Source of the DNA: Acinetobacter sp. ANC 4204
Lineage (GTDB): Bacteria > Pseudomonadota > Gammaproteobacteria > Pseudomonadales > Moraxellaceae
Reading direction: 5' to 3'
Assembly (NCBI RefSeq): GCF_002135205.1
Contig: NZ_NEFZ01000003.1
Span: 272,905-336,904 of the forward strand
DNA: 64,000 nt
Position 1 is the stretch's first letter, and every line of letters starts with the position of its first letter. The notes under the pieces were generated by a model. The model was not told where the DNA came from and made no database searches. It worked only from the letters and a program-made list of their open reading frames with translations. This document shows, piece by piece, positions 9,084 through 19,300 of the stretch. The position numbers and the translations under genes are program-made.

Positions 9084-9112
9084 ATTATGAAATAAATCTG
9101 CTCGATTGTAAA
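9084..9112 (-). promoter_or_regulatory. Promoter of the minus-strand candidate sRNA
   Basis: TTTACA-N17-CATAAT read on the minus strand, with transcription expected to start near 9077. Confidence 0.6.
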
Positions 9113-9502
9113 GCCAAGTAAAGCACTATGAATTGATATAATTGCACAAAAATTGTGAGAATTCTCACAAATGACTTGCAGATATGTACATTATGCAAGC
9201 AAAAAGCCGTTTTAATGCACTAAATTTAAGCATTTACATGATTTATGTCACAAAATTGAAGTGTTTAAAGGGGACTTTATTAGTTTTTTTACCGTTTGTT
9301 ATTATTAATTCAATCTAATTTATCAATTAAAGAATCAGTTCAGGATAATTCAATATTGCGCATTCTCTGTTTTATAAATAGATATACCCTATTGTTCTGA
9401 CATAAGTTTTTTTTGGTTGACATGGATCTGTTTATTTGAGTACTTTTTAATCAATATCATAATTAGAGCATTTACTCAATATTATAATGTCATTAGAGTT
9501 CA

Positions 9503-9530
9503 TTGACTTAATAAATTGTTACAATAGAAT
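9503..9530 (+). promoter_or_regulatory. Promoter of the Omp33-36-type porin
   Basis: TTGACT, 16-base spacer, TAGAAT, giving a start near 9537 and a leader of about 34 bases. A further TTGACA near 9417 may be a second, distal promoter. Confidence 0.65.
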
Positions 9531-9570
9531 GTTCATTGTTTAATCCAATGTTAACAAACTGGTAAATATC

Positions 9571-10452
9571 ATGAAAAAACTCGGTTTAGCCACTGCTTTA
9601 TTATTAGCCATGACCGGTGCTCAAGCATACCAATTCGAAGTACAGGGTCAATCTGAATACATCGATGCATCTGATGCAAATGACAAAGATTTTACTGGCG
9701 GTTTACAAGGTACTTTCTACTTTAAAGATGTTGATTCATCTAAAGGTCCTTTAGCTGAAGCTGCTTTTTTAAACCAAGCTTCAAATGTTTCTTTGGCATA
9801 TAACTATGCTGAATTAGGCTCTGAAGGTACTGATTTCATCGCTCACAACTACGGTGCAAAAGCTGAAGCGTATATCCCAACTAAAGTTGTTCCTGTATAT
9901 GCAAGCGCATCTTACAGCCACACTATTTTAGATGGTAAAAACAGCGAAACGCCTGATGACAATGGTGACCGTTATGCACTTGAAGTGGGTGCTTTAGCTG
10001 CTCCGAACTTCTTGGTTGCTGTAGGTTATACTAGCGTTGCTGACCAATTTGCTCTTGATGCGTTCAATGTAATGAGCAATGGTGTTGTTAAAGCTGTTGG
10101 TGAAACCGCAACAATTGGTGAAGACCAAGACGCAATCACTGCACGTACTAAATATGTAGGTAACATCGACGGTACAAACATGGCACTTGGTTTAGAAGCT
10201 GGTCTTGTTTATGGCGACGACACTGCTTACCAATTAAAAACTGATTTGTACTTAACGCCTAAATTGAGCGTAGGCGCATCTTATGCTGAATCAAGCTTTG
10301 CAGGTACTCCTGACTCAGCTTGGGGTGCAAACGTTAACTACTTCATCACTCCAGCAGTTGCTGTAGGCGCAAGCTATGTAAATGCTAACGCTAAAGAAAT
10401 CGAAAATCTCGATACACAAACTGTTGGCGTAAATGCTAAATTCCGCTTCTAA
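9571..10452 (+). CDS. omp33-36: Omp33-36-type outer membrane porin
   Basis: A 293-residue outer membrane beta-barrel. Residues 1-19 form a signal peptide ending AQA before YQF, strands alternate polar and aromatic residues throughout, and the last residue is Phe as needed for BAM assembly. The sequence follows the Acinetobacter Omp33-36 (Omp34) porin closely, including PLAEAAFLNQASNVS, TARTKYVGNIDGTNMA and NYFITPAVAVGA. In A. baumannii this porin forms a water/ion channel linked to carbapenem susceptibility, fitness and cytotoxicity. The second porin of this window at 34365 shares the PLAEAAFL block. It has a near-consensus promoter, its own terminator, and the low-bias codon use of an abundant protein. 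Confidence 0.93.
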   Translation: MKKLGLATALLLAMTGAQAYQFEVQGQSEYIDASDANDKDFTGGLQGTFYFKDVDSSKGPLAEAAFLNQASNVSLAYNYAELGSEGTDFIAHNYGAKAEAYIPTKVVPVYASASYSHTILDGKNSETPDDNGDRYALEVGALAAPNFLVAVGYTSVADQFALDAFNVMSNGVVKAVGETATIGEDQDAITARTKYVGNIDGTNMALGLEAGLVYGDDTAYQLKTDLYLTPKLSVGASYAESSFAGTPDSAWGANVNYFITPAVAVGASYVNANAKEIENLDTQTVGVNAKFRF

Positions 10453-10471
10453 TTCAATTTAGAAACTGAAT

Positions 10472-10504
10472 AAAAAAAAGGACGCTTGAAGCGTCCTTTT
10501 TTTA
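10472..10504. terminator. Bidirectional terminator, porin / betT
   Basis: AAGGACGCTT with AAGCGTCCTT, A-run on the left and T-run on the right. It lies between the convergent porin and betT genes and abuts the betT stop. Confidence 0.88.
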
Positions 10505-12469
10505 GTTTGTGGTTCTGACTAAATTTAAGAAATGTAAATGACGTTCGTACTGGTCAATAATATCTTGCAGTAGATCTTCTAAAGTCCAATCCATCACATC
10601 ATAATTCTGCCCGCCTTCTCTTAAGAAAACCTCAGCCTGATAGAACTGCTGTTCCTCCAGTCTATCCGCCATAAAACTTGGCGGTTGCGTTTCACGGGCA
10701 ACCACCTGATAGATGAAGTTAATTTCATTATGGTGATCTACGCGTAACTGCAAGCCATGCTCAATCTGTTGAATGGTCACGTCTAATTGACGACGCTGGA
10801 ATTCCTTTTGTACCGCCGAAAAAGCAGCTTGCACCCGCTGTTCAATAAACTGCTCCACCTCAAGCTGAGTATGCGGATAATGCATAATCAGACCTAGACG
10901 CTGTTGCCAACTGCGTGGATTTTGAATCGCACGAGGGGTAATTCGCGCATCTTGCAGTGCACGCATTTTGGTGACATCTAAACGTAGTGCTTTCAATAAG
11001 CCCCAGCAGACCAACAGCATAATCAAAGTAAACGGTAAAGCACTCATAATTGTGGCCGATTGTAAGGCGGACAGCCCACCTGCCATCAGTAGGATAATCG
11101 ACAGTAAAGCAATCAGAATGGTCCAAAACAACCGTTGCCATAAAGGTGAATTTTCTGTTTCTGCAGTTAAGTAATCAATCACCAATGAACCTGAGTCAGC
11201 AGAAGTGACAAAGAATAACACCACCAGAACGGTCGCAATCAGACTTGATATTTGAACGAAAGGCAAATGAGTTAAAAATTCAAATAGTGCAACCGATGAA
11301 TCTTGTTGTACCGCAGTAATTAAAGAAGTGTGGCCTTCTTGAATAATACTGAACAGTGCCGCATTTCCCATAAAGCCCATCCAAATCAGCGTAAAACCTG
11401 TAGGAATGAACAGCACCCCAACAATAAACTCGCGAATGGTTCGACCTTTAGACACTCGGGCAATAAACATCCCCACAAAAGGCGACCACGAAATCCACCA
11501 AGCCCAATACATAATCGTCCAACCACCAATCCAACCATTCGGTTGATAGGCATATAAGTTGAAGGTCATGGCAAATAAGTTGGAAACATATTGCCCTGCA
11601 TTTTGAATGCTAGTTTGTAGGATATAAATAGAAGAACTGGCAAAAAAGACAAACAGTAATAACACCAATGCGAGTACTAAGTTCAGTTCAGACAGACGTT
11701 TAATGCCTTTATCTAAACCAAAACCGACCGAGAGTGAAGCCAAAAAAGTGACAAAGATAATCAGTCCGACCTGAATCCCGATATTTTGCTGGATACCAAA
11801 TAAATAATTCAGTCCCGAGTTAATTTGAGTTACCCCAAATCCAAGTGTAGTAGCGATCCCAAAAATAGTGCCTAAGGTTGCAAAAGTATCAACCGCATCT
11901 CCCGTTGCACCATAAATTTTTTTACCGACCAAAGGATATAAAGCGGAGCGAACTTTTAAAGGCAAATTATGTCGGAAAGAGAAATAAGCCAGTGACAAGC
12001 CCACAAGCGCATAAATGGCCCATGCATGTAATCCCCAATGGAAAAAGGTGATGCGCATCGCTTGTTGTGCAGCATCTACAGTTTGTCCATCGCCCGTGGG
12101 CGGATTGACATAGTGCATCACGGGTTCAGCCACACCAAAGAACATGAGACCAATCCCCATACCCGCGGTAAATAGCATGGCGAACCAAGAACCACTGCTA
12201 TATTCAGGTAAACTATGGTCTGGACCAAGTTTGATCTTCCCCATGTCGGAGAGTGCAATAAATACCAGTATGATGAGAAATAATGCAACGGCTAAGACAT
12301 AAAACCAGCTAAATGAATCAATAATCCATTGATTTAAATGTTTGGTCAAAGCCTCAAACCCGCTTGGGTCAAAAAGAATTAAGGCTAGAAAAAGCACTAG
12401 AATCACGACCGTGCTAAGAAATACATTCTGTTTGACGTTCGCAAACAATGATGGTTTTATGGAAGGCAT
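10502..12469 (-). CDS. betT: BCCT-family transporter, BetT type (choline uptake)
   Basis: A 655-residue protein with twelve membrane helices. It carries BCCT family motifs, GMGIGLMFFGVAEPVMHY near residues 101-118 and the Trp-rich WTIMYWAWWISWSPFVGM. BCCT carriers import choline, betaine or carnitine across the inner membrane using the H+ or Na+ gradient. A long cytoplasmic C-terminal domain ending AEVFLREGG...DQYERHLHFL resembles the C-terminal tail of E. coli BetT, supporting choline as substrate. The tail is known to take part in osmotic regulation in BetT. The betIBA genes are not in this window, so the assignment rests on similarity. The gene next upstream is an ion channel, which may hint at osmotic adaptation. 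Confidence 0.85.
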   Translation of the reverse strand: MPSIKPSLFANVKQNVFLSTVVILVLFLALILFDPSGFEALTKHLNQWIIDSFSWFYVLAVALFLIILVFIALSDMGKIKLGPDHSLPEYSSGSWFAMLFTAGMGIGLMFFGVAEPVMHYVNPPTGDGQTVDAAQQAMRITFFHWGLHAWAIYALVGLSLAYFSFRHNLPLKVRSALYPLVGKKIYGATGDAVDTFATLGTIFGIATTLGFGVTQINSGLNYLFGIQQNIGIQVGLIIFVTFLASLSVGFGLDKGIKRLSELNLVLALVLLLFVFFASSSIYILQTSIQNAGQYVSNLFAMTFNLYAYQPNGWIGGWTIMYWAWWISWSPFVGMFIARVSKGRTIREFIVGVLFIPTGFTLIWMGFMGNAALFSIIQEGHTSLITAVQQDSSVALFEFLTHLPFVQISSLIATVLVVLFFVTSADSGSLVIDYLTAETENSPLWQRLFWTILIALLSIILLMAGGLSALQSATIMSALPFTLIMLLVCWGLLKALRLDVTKMRALQDARITPRAIQNPRSWQQRLGLIMHYPHTQLEVEQFIEQRVQAAFSAVQKEFQRRQLDVTIQQIEHGLQLRVDHHNEINFIYQVVARETQPPSFMADRLEEQQFYQAEVFLREGGQNYDVMDWTLEDLLQDIIDQYERHLHFLNLVRTTN

Positions 12470-12626
12470 AATTCCCCCAGAAAATTATTTTTAATACAAA
12501 GATATAACCAAGATGGTTAATGAGACGAGTCTGATTCAGACTGAAAAGTGAATTGTTTAAAGTTTAACGATTCAGAACCATCATAATTTATGTTTAAAAA
12601 TAAGGCAGTGCGAATCCTGTAACAGT

Positions 12627-13316
12627 TTAATTTTCTTTATGATCATTGGGTCGATGCTGAATATATTGCAATGCGATTAAACGAGAGACAATTAGCGCAA
12701 AATACATGACGCCACAAAACATCTGTAACATGGCAATCATACGGGCCAGTGGTGTTAGCGGCATTAAATCAGACAAGCCCGTTGCCGACTGCAAACTAAA
12801 ACTTAAAAATAATAAATCTAGCCATGACTGTGCGCCCACCACATTGGGATTTAAAAAGCTATTGGGCTCCAAAATCTGACAAATGCTATATAGAAAAGCA
12901 AAGCCCCATGCGATAAGGGTAAACACTGCACCCGCTGCAAAAAGCTCATCTTTGGTCAGATAACGGTCTGCGAACATATAGCGCAACAAGCCATAGGCCG
13001 CAATAAAATACGCCATTGCTTCAAAGGCATGACTAATCACCAAGAGCATCGGATGCGTGGCACCCAACAAAATCAATAAGGAAAAGAACAGGGCTCCACC
13101 GACAAAACTCAGCCCTAGAATGGTAAATACTGGGGTTTGGCGTATGACTTTGGCAATCATCAATAACACCAATACACCTAAGCCCCAAACCAAGACACGC
13201 AAAGACAAACTATGTCCACTCAGCATCGCCAAGATCAGCATCATAAATTGCAGTAACAGCAGCCATGCTGAAGGGAGTAAGCGGAAACCTTTCCAAAAGT
13301 CGACCAATACCTGCAT
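12627..13316 (-). CDS. Six-helix ion channel protein with a K+-channel-like pore loop
   Basis: A 229-residue membrane protein with about six hydrophobic helices and, before the last, a pore-loop-like segment SFSLQSATGLSDLMP. It aligns with the selectivity filter region of potassium channels (TVGYGDLYP), so it belongs to the Ion_trans_2 / two-pore-type channel superfamily. The filter reads GLSD instead of GYGD: the Tyr and the second Gly are replaced, so K+ selectivity is doubtful. There is no cytoplasmic RCK domain. It is encoded upstream of betT on the same strand with a gap of about 157 bases, so co-transcription is uncertain. Confidence 0.7.
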   Translation of the reverse strand: MQVLVDFWKGFRLLPSAWLLLLQFMMLILAMLSGHSLSLRVLVWGLGVLVLLMIAKVIRQTPVFTILGLSFVGGALFFSLLILLGATHPMLLVISHAFEAMAYFIAAYGLLRYMFADRYLTKDELFAAGAVFTLIAWGFAFLYSICQILEPNSFLNPNVVGAQSWLDLLFLSFSLQSATGLSDLMPLTPLARMIAMLQMFCGVMYFALIVSRLIALQYIQHRPNDHKEN

Positions 13317-13525
13317 ATCTAGCCATCCAAGTTATTATTTTTTAAAGCCCAGTGTGGTTCATTTTTGTTCTACGTGGTTAATTTAACATGAATAAAATAG
13401 GAAGCTCATGGTTTTTGTAGATGTCATCACGTTCCTTTTCATCTTACTTACTTTTCCGCTAATACCTCCATCTAACAATGTCTAGATAAAAGACAGTTTG
13501 CGGTCAAAAGTTCAGAGCTACCCAC

Positions 13526-13558
13526 AAAAAAAAAGCCCCATCAGTTGGGGCTTTTTTA
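13526..13558 (-). terminator. Terminator of the DUF485-actP operon
   Basis: AGCCCCA (13534-13540) with TGGGGCT (13546-13552) and a T-run of eight on the minus strand, just after the actP stop. Confidence 0.9.
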
Positions 13559-13569
13559 TCAGGTTCAGA

Positions 13570-15285
13570 TTAGTGATCTGAAGCACCTGAGATACCAATA
13601 CCTGTTTGTGAACGTACATACTGCGCATCAAATGCTTTACGTTCTGCTTGAGCTTGTGCTGAATTATCAGTCACAGAGAACAACCAGCAGCAGAAGAACG
13701 CCAATGGCATAGCAAAGATTGCTGGACCATTGAATGGGTTCACTGGGGTTTCAGAGATAGCCAAGGTATCTACCCAAACCGCTTTAGATAAGATAATCAA
13801 TGTTACTGCAGTTGCTAGACCAACCACGCCACCAATCACCGCACCACGTGTGGTTAAACCTTTCCAGAACATTGAAAGTACAAGTACTGGGAAGTTTGCA
13901 CATGCTGCTACAGAGAATGCTAGACCCACCATGAAGGCTACGTTTTGCTTCTCGAACAGAATTCCTAAAATCATCGCAAAAATAGCAAGACCTAAAGTCG
14001 CGATTTTAGACATACGAAGTTCAGATTCAGGGGTTGTTTGACCTTTCTTGAATACGTTTGCATACAAGTCATGTGAAATTGCTGAAGCACCAGACAATGT
14101 CAAACCAGCTACTACGGCAAGAATTGTTGCGAATGCTACCGCTGAAATGAAGCCCATGAACAAGTCACCGCCAAGAGCGTCAGACAAGTGCACCGCAGCC
14201 ATGTTGTTACCACCTACAAGCTCAAGCTTGCCAGTTACTGCCATTTTCGCAACATCAAGGAACTGAGGGTTATTCGATACATAAAGGATCGCACCAAAGC
14301 CAATGATGAAAGTTAATAGGTAGAAGTAACCAATGAAACCTGTTGCAACAACCACTGATTTACGTGCTTCTTTAGCATCTTTAACAGTAAAGAAACGCAT
14401 CAAGATGTGTGGAAGACCTGCTGTACCGAACATTAATGCAAGACCTAAAGAAATCGCATCAATTGGGTTCGCTGCAAGTTTACCAGGGCCCATAATATTG
14501 CCCGCTTCTGCTAAAGAAATATCATGAACTTTAGAGAAAACTTGAATTGATTGAGAGAACATTTCAGAGAAGCTGAAGCCCACGCCTTTCATCACCATGA
14601 AAGCCATGAATGTTGCACCAGACAAAAGCATTACAGCTTTAATAATCTGCACCCAAGTCGTTGCCAACATCCCACCGAAGATCACGTAAGCCATCATTAG
14701 AAGACCCACAATCACCACCGCAATGTTATAGTTCAAACCAAATAACAGTTTGATCAGCTGACCTGCACCCACCATCTGAGCGATCAGATAGAATGCAACC
14801 ACCACCAATGAACTCACCGCAGCAAGTGTACGTACTGGTTTTTCAGCTAAACGGAATGACACCACGTCAGATAAGTTGAACTTACCTAAGTTACGTAGAC
14901 GCTCAGCAACCAAGAACAATACGATTGGCCAGCCCACCATGAAGCCAAGTGAGTAAAGCAAACCATCAAAGCCTGAGCTGAAAACCATTGCGGAAATACC
15001 CAAGAATGACGCTGCGGACATATAGTCACCCGCAATTGCTAAACCATTTTGGAAGCCCGAAATACCGCCACCCGCTGTATAAAAGTCAGCAGTATTGGTA
15101 GTTTGTTTTGCTGCCCATTTAGTGATCAGCAATGTAAAGCCCACAAAAATTGCGAACATGATAATGGCATGCCAGTTTGTCGCCTGCTGTTGAGCCTCAC
15201 CTAAATCAGGGCTTGCGATTGCTAGGCTTGAAGCCAACAGTGTTATCGTAGCGACTGTAAGCGCTTTCAATGAATTCCATTTCAT
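13570..15285 (-). CDS. actP: Cation/acetate symporter ActP
   Basis: A 571-residue member of the sodium:solute symporter family. It starts with a cleavable-looking signal segment (residues about 1-24, ending AIASP) followed by some thirteen helices, as in E. coli ActP. The segment [20 protein letters not shown] and the [13 protein letters not shown] motif are typical. It imports acetate and glycolate through the inner membrane. Its ATG shares one base with the stop of the DUF485 gene (TAATG), so the two are translationally coupled. The pair lies divergent from a CrbS-type kinase, whose family is known to control acetate genes. Confidence 0.93.
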   Translation of the reverse strand: MKWNSLKALTVATITLLASSLAIASPDLGEAQQQATNWHAIIMFAIFVGFTLLITKWAAKQTTNTADFYTAGGGISGFQNGLAIAGDYMSAASFLGISAMVFSSGFDGLLYSLGFMVGWPIVLFLVAERLRNLGKFNLSDVVSFRLAEKPVRTLAAVSSLVVVAFYLIAQMVGAGQLIKLLFGLNYNIAVVIVGLLMMAYVIFGGMLATTWVQIIKAVMLLSGATFMAFMVMKGVGFSFSEMFSQSIQVFSKVHDISLAEAGNIMGPGKLAANPIDAISLGLALMFGTAGLPHILMRFFTVKDAKEARKSVVVATGFIGYFYLLTFIIGFGAILYVSNNPQFLDVAKMAVTGKLELVGGNNMAAVHLSDALGGDLFMGFISAVAFATILAVVAGLTLSGASAISHDLYANVFKKGQTTPESELRMSKIATLGLAIFAMILGILFEKQNVAFMVGLAFSVAACANFPVLVLSMFWKGLTTRGAVIGGVVGLATAVTLIILSKAVWVDTLAISETPVNPFNGPAIFAMPLAFFCCWLFSVTDNSAQAQAERKAFDAQYVRSQTGIGISGASDH

Positions 15286-15617
15286 TAGTGCTGTCCTTTC
15301 TCTTGCGCAATGGCTTCAACTTCACGCATTGCTTCTTCATTTAATGCATCTAGTTTGTTATTCGAAATATACGAATACACACCACATAAAACAAAAGACA
15401 ATACAATAATGCTTAGCCCTAATGGCATGCCAATCGTGGTCACCCCACCACTGACTGAAGTCATTAGAAACTCTTTGTTGTAACCAACTAACAACATGAA
15501 ACCAACGTACACAACCAACATAATGCCCGTTAATGTCCAACTGAGTTTACTTTTACGACTAACCATTTCCTTGAATTTGGGATTTTGTAGAATCTGTTCT
15601 ACTTGTCTCTCGTCCAT
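15285..15617 (-). CDS. yjcH: DUF485 membrane protein, ActP partner (YjcH type)
   Basis: A 110-residue protein with two hydrophobic helices ([18 protein letters not shown] and [18 protein letters not shown]) and a short cytoplasmic tail, as in E. coli YjcH encoded between acs and actP. Its exact role in acetate transport is unknown, though the gene pairing is widely conserved. I start it at the ATG at 15617, which has AGGAGT seven bases upstream. A longer frame to 15653 lacks such a site. The stop overlaps the actP start. Confidence 0.9.
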   Translation of the reverse strand: MDERQVEQILQNPKFKEMVSRKSKLSWTLTGIMLVVYVGFMLLVGYNKEFLMTSVSGGVTTIGMPLGLSIIVLSFVLCGVYSYISNNKLDALNEEAMREVEAIAQEKGQH

Positions 15618-15802
15618 AACCACACTCCTGTCTGTATCCAACCGTAGATACAATTTTTTAATTCGAATTATTACATTTGCTAAATTAGCAAGCTTCTGTA
15701 TTGGTTGTAATTTAGACTTTGGTCTCTAAATTTTAAACAAGCACAGCAGGCTCTCTCCGAGATGCGTTATGATGCAACCATGGTGGAAAAACTTTAGGTA
15801 AA

Positions 15803-18800
15803 ATGAACAGCTGGCTCATCATAGGGGTCTTGGCCCTCTACATTGCATTACTCTTTATCTGCGCCTTTTTTGGTGAAAAACACGCCAGTCGCCTGAGTAC
15901 GCGTGGGCGCATGCTATTGTTTAGTTTAACTTTAGGCGTCTACTGCTCATCATGGACTTTTTATGGTGCTACAGGTGCGGCAGTTCGTGAAGGCATTATC
16001 TTTCTGCCCATTTACCTTGGTCCACTACTCTTCGTTGCACTGGGCTATGACATTTGGCGTCGTTTAGGCCGCGTCCGCCAGCACCATGCGATTTCATCCA
16101 TCGCAGACTTTGTCGCAGCACGCTATGGTAAAAGCGGACCTTTAGCCTCAATGGTGACTATCCTCGCCGTCATTGCCATTATTCCTTACCTTGCCCTTCA
16201 GCTGCGGGCCATTGCCCTCAGTGCTGCGGTAATTTTAGAACCAACAGCAGGTAGCATTGCCTCAACCACCAACGGTGTCCTGTTCCTCACTGGCATTTTG
16301 GCCATTTTGGCCATGATTTTTGGAACCAGACAGATTGCCAATACCGAACAACATGGCGGTCTGATGTTAGCAGTTGCCTTTGAGTCTTTTGTCAAACTAT
16401 TTGCTTTACTCTGTGTGGCCCTCTTTTTCGTGTTTGCTGCACCTGAAAATGTCCATCAAATCTCTAAAGACGTCGCAGAGACGTTCCATCAAGTACAGCT
16501 AATCGGTGTGCCCGATACCTTCTGGATTCAAACCTTATTAGCAGGGTTAGCGATCATTTGTTTACCGCGTCAGTTCCACGTCGCTGTGGTTGAACTCCGC
16601 GATGAAAAGCACATTCGCGGGGCACGGCGCTGGTTTGCTGTCTATTTAGTTTTAACCATCATTGCGATTATCCCGATTGCCAGTTGGGCGCTGCATGCAA
16701 CGCCTGGTTATTTAGCGATCCCGGATGTCGCAGTCCTGTCTTTACCTTTGAGTTATGGACAAGACTGGTTAACTCTTTTGGCATTTTTAGGGGGATTTTC
16801 GGCCTCTACGGGTATGTTGTTGGTATCATCCGTCGCCTTATCTATCATGCTGAGTAACGACCTAATCATGCCAGCTTTATGGCGCACAAATGTGCTATCA
16901 CGTCATGACAAGCGTCTACCTTTGGTACTGAAATTCACCCGTCGGGTCTGTATTTTAGCCGTCATGCTTCTGGGCTTTTTGTTCTTCCATTTCTTCAATG
17001 ACATTGACCAATTATCAGTCTTTGGCTTATTGGCCTTTAGTGCTGTGGCTCAATTCTCACCTGCTCTCATTGGTGGTCTTTACTGGCGTGGTGGTAGTAA
17101 ACAAGGGGTCTATGCAGGTCTATTGGCAGGTTTTGGCATGTGGGCCTACACCCTGCTGTTACCCACTGTATTACGCAGTTTACCGGCTGAATATGCACAC
17201 TTCACCGAAAGCTTCCTCAATTTCGGACCAATGGGCATTAACTGGTTACGTCCTGAAGCCCTGCTCGGTTTTGAATCCTTTGCCGCGCTTACCCATGGCG
17301 TGGTGTGGGCACTCGGTCTGAATATTATTTTATACATTTGGATTTCCCGTGTATTTCGTCCAAGCGTGGCTGAACAAATTCAGGCTGAAAGCTTTTTCTA
17401 TTATGAAACCAAGCCACTGCCAACACAAAGCACGTCAACGGACATCAACTACATTCATCACGATGTTGCACGTTTGAAAGTCGGTGATTTGATCACCTTA
17501 GCCAAACGGATTACAGGCGATGGCGCAACCATGCGCGCATTTCAACAGTTCTGCGCACAAAACAATGTGGTGCTGAATGAAAACAGCAATGCCAACGGTA
17601 TGTGGTGGCGTTTTACCGAACAATATTTAGCAGGCACTATCGGCGCTGCGTCGGCGCGTACCCTGCTCACCACCGCGATGGTCAACAATGGTCTCGCACT
17701 TGGCCAAGTGGCAAACATTCTAGACCAAGCCTCACAATGGCAACGTTTTAATCAAAACCTGATCATGACCATGATTGACCACATGACCCAAGGGGTGAGT
17801 GTGGTCGATGAAAACATGTGTTTGGTGGCATGGAATAACCAATATTTAAAACTGTTTGATTATCCTAAAGACATTGTCTATGTCGGTTGTCCAATTTCTG
17901 ATTTGATTCGATATAACGCAGAACGCGGCGAGTGTGGCCCAGGTTCGGTCGAGGAACATGTACGGAAACGGATGCACTGGATGCAAGTTGGTAGCGCACA
18001 TGAGTTTGAACGGATCCGTAAAGATGGTCGTGTCATTCAAATGCGCGGTAACCCGATTGAAGGCGGTGGCTTTGTCACCACCTTTGCCGACATTACCGCC
18101 TTCCGTGAAAATGAAGCCATGCTTGAGGCACGGGTTCAAGATCGAACTCAACAGTTGGCAGATGCATTGTCTGAACAACAACTGGCACGTGAACAAGCCG
18201 ATAAAGCCAATATGTCAAAAAGTCGCTTTATTGCCGCTGCCAGTCATGACTTATTGCAACCAATGCATGCTGCACGTCTGTTCAGTACCGCTTTAGAACA
18301 AAGCGTACAAAGTGAAGAAGACCGCAAAACTTTACAACAGCTTGATCGTGCCTTACATGGGGCGGAAAGTATGTTGTCTGCATTATTAGATATTGCCCGT
18401 CTTGAAGGTGGCACTATTCAACCCAACCGTCAGGCTTATCCGCTACATGATTTACTCAGTGACCTTGAATTGCAGTTTAAATCTATTGCCGCACAACGAG
18501 GTATTCGTTTCAGCGTACATGATGCGCAATTCTGGATAGATACCGACCCACAGTGGATTCGTCGTATTATTCAAAACTTTGTCAGTAATGCCCTGCGCTA
18601 TACTGCCAAAGGCAAAGTGGTGGTGGGTGTACTTCGTTCCAGTGATCAACCACGTCATATTCGAATTGGGGTTTGGGATACAGGCCCCGGTATTGCAGAA
18701 GAACAACGAATCAAACTGTTTCAAGAATTCGAGCGCTGTGGTCATACCTCGCCATGGGGTGAACAAGGTTTAGGTCTAGGTTTAGCCATCGTGCAACGAA

Positions 18801-19300
18801 TGACCAGTCTGCTCGACTACCCTGTACATGTCTATTCAGAATATGGCAAAGGTTCCTGCTTTATGATTGAAGTCCCGATCATAGACCCACCAAAAGTGGT
18901 TGCTGCACCTGTACAGGCCGTTCCACTCAAAACCAAAGCCTATAAAATTCTGTGTTTGGACAATGACGAAACGATTTTAGAAGGGATGTCGACGTTACTC
19001 ACTAAATGGGGCTATCAAGTGTTTAAAGCGACTGAACCTGAACAAGCGTTTGAAATGATTCAGCAAGAAAACATTCAGGTCTGGTTGGTCGATCAGCACT
19101 TGAATCATGACAAAATCGGGTTGGACTTTATTTTAGCCAACCGTCAAGAAAACGTGCCTGTTGCCTTGATCACAGCAGATTCAGATCCTGAGCTGCCTCA
19201 ACGGGTCAAAGACATGAATATTGTATTGTTGAAGAAACCATTAAAACCCGCCTCATTACGTGCATGGCTCTCGGGTTTAAAAATTTCAAACACTGAATAA
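15803..19300 (+). CDS. crbS: Acetate-switch sensor kinase (SSS transporter-PAS-histidine kinase-receiver; CrbS/MxtR type)
   Basis: A 1165-residue hybrid kinase. Residues 1 to about 510 form a sodium:solute symporter-like membrane domain. A PAS-type domain follows (DHMTQGVSVVDENMCLVAWN), then a coiled linker, a HisKA domain with phospho-acceptor His815 (in ASHDLLQP) and an HATPase domain (NFVSNALRYT, DTGPGI, GLGLGLAIVQ). The C-terminal receiver has its acceptor Asp near 1097 (LVDQHL). This layout is that of CrbS (Vibrio) and MxtR (Pseudomonas), which act with the LuxR-type regulator CrbR/ErdR to switch on acs and acetate use. Here it is divergent from yjcH-actP and two genes from a CrbR-like regulator. 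AGG five bases before the ATG supports the start. Confidence 0.88.
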   Translation: MNSWLIIGVLALYIALLFICAFFGEKHASRLSTRGRMLLFSLTLGVYCSSWTFYGATGAAVREGIIFLPIYLGPLLFVALGYDIWRRLGRVRQHHAISSIADFVAARYGKSGPLASMVTILAVIAIIPYLALQLRAIALSAAVILEPTAGSIASTTNGVLFLTGILAILAMIFGTRQIANTEQHGGLMLAVAFESFVKLFALLCVALFFVFAAPENVHQISKDVAETFHQVQLIGVPDTFWIQTLLAGLAIICLPRQFHVAVVELRDEKHIRGARRWFAVYLVLTIIAIIPIASWALHATPGYLAIPDVAVLSLPLSYGQDWLTLLAFLGGFSASTGMLLVSSVALSIMLSNDLIMPALWRTNVLSRHDKRLPLVLKFTRRVCILAVMLLGFLFFHFFNDIDQLSVFGLLAFSAVAQFSPALIGGLYWRGGSKQGVYAGLLAGFGMWAYTLLLPTVLRSLPAEYAHFTESFLNFGPMGINWLRPEALLGFESFAALTHGVVWALGLNIILYIWISRVFRPSVAEQIQAESFFYYETKPLPTQSTSTDINYIHHDVARLKVGDLITLAKRITGDGATMRAFQQFCAQNNVVLNENSNANGMWWRFTEQYLAGTIGAASARTLLTTAMVNNGLALGQVANILDQASQWQRFNQNLIMTMIDHMTQGVSVVDENMCLVAWNNQYLKLFDYPKDIVYVGCPISDLIRYNAERGECGPGSVEEHVRKRMHWMQVGSAHEFERIRKDGRVIQMRGNPIEGGGFVTTFADITAFRENEAMLEARVQDRTQQLADALSEQQLAREQADKANMSKSRFIAAASHDLLQPMHAARLFSTALEQSVQSEEDRKTLQQLDRALHGAESMLSALLDIARLEGGTIQPNRQAYPLHDLLSDLELQFKSIAAQRGIRFSVHDAQFWIDTDPQWIRRIIQNFVSNALRYTAKGKVVVGVLRSSDQPRHIRIGVWDTGPGIAEEQRIKLFQEFERCGHTSPWGEQGLGLGLAIVQRMTSLLDYPVHVYSEYGKGSCFMIEVPIIDPPKVVAAPVQAVPLKTKAYKILCLDNDETILEGMSTLLTKWGYQVFKATEPEQAFEMIQQENIQVWLVDQHLNHDKIGLDFILANRQENVPVALITADSDPELPQRVKDMNIVLLKKPLKPASLRAWLSGLKISNTE

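Larger units (their letters stand above)
8479..9570. other. Long intergenic region with two candidate sRNAs and the porin promoter
   Basis: About 1.1 kb without a convincing protein gene. It holds two convergent transcription units with promoter and terminator but no ORF (8768-8867 plus, 8978-9077 minus). The promoter of the porin gene lies at its right end. The part at 9120-9480 is very AT-rich and I see no further feature in it apart from a short palindrome, GTGAGAATTCTCAC, near 9154. Confidence 0.6.
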
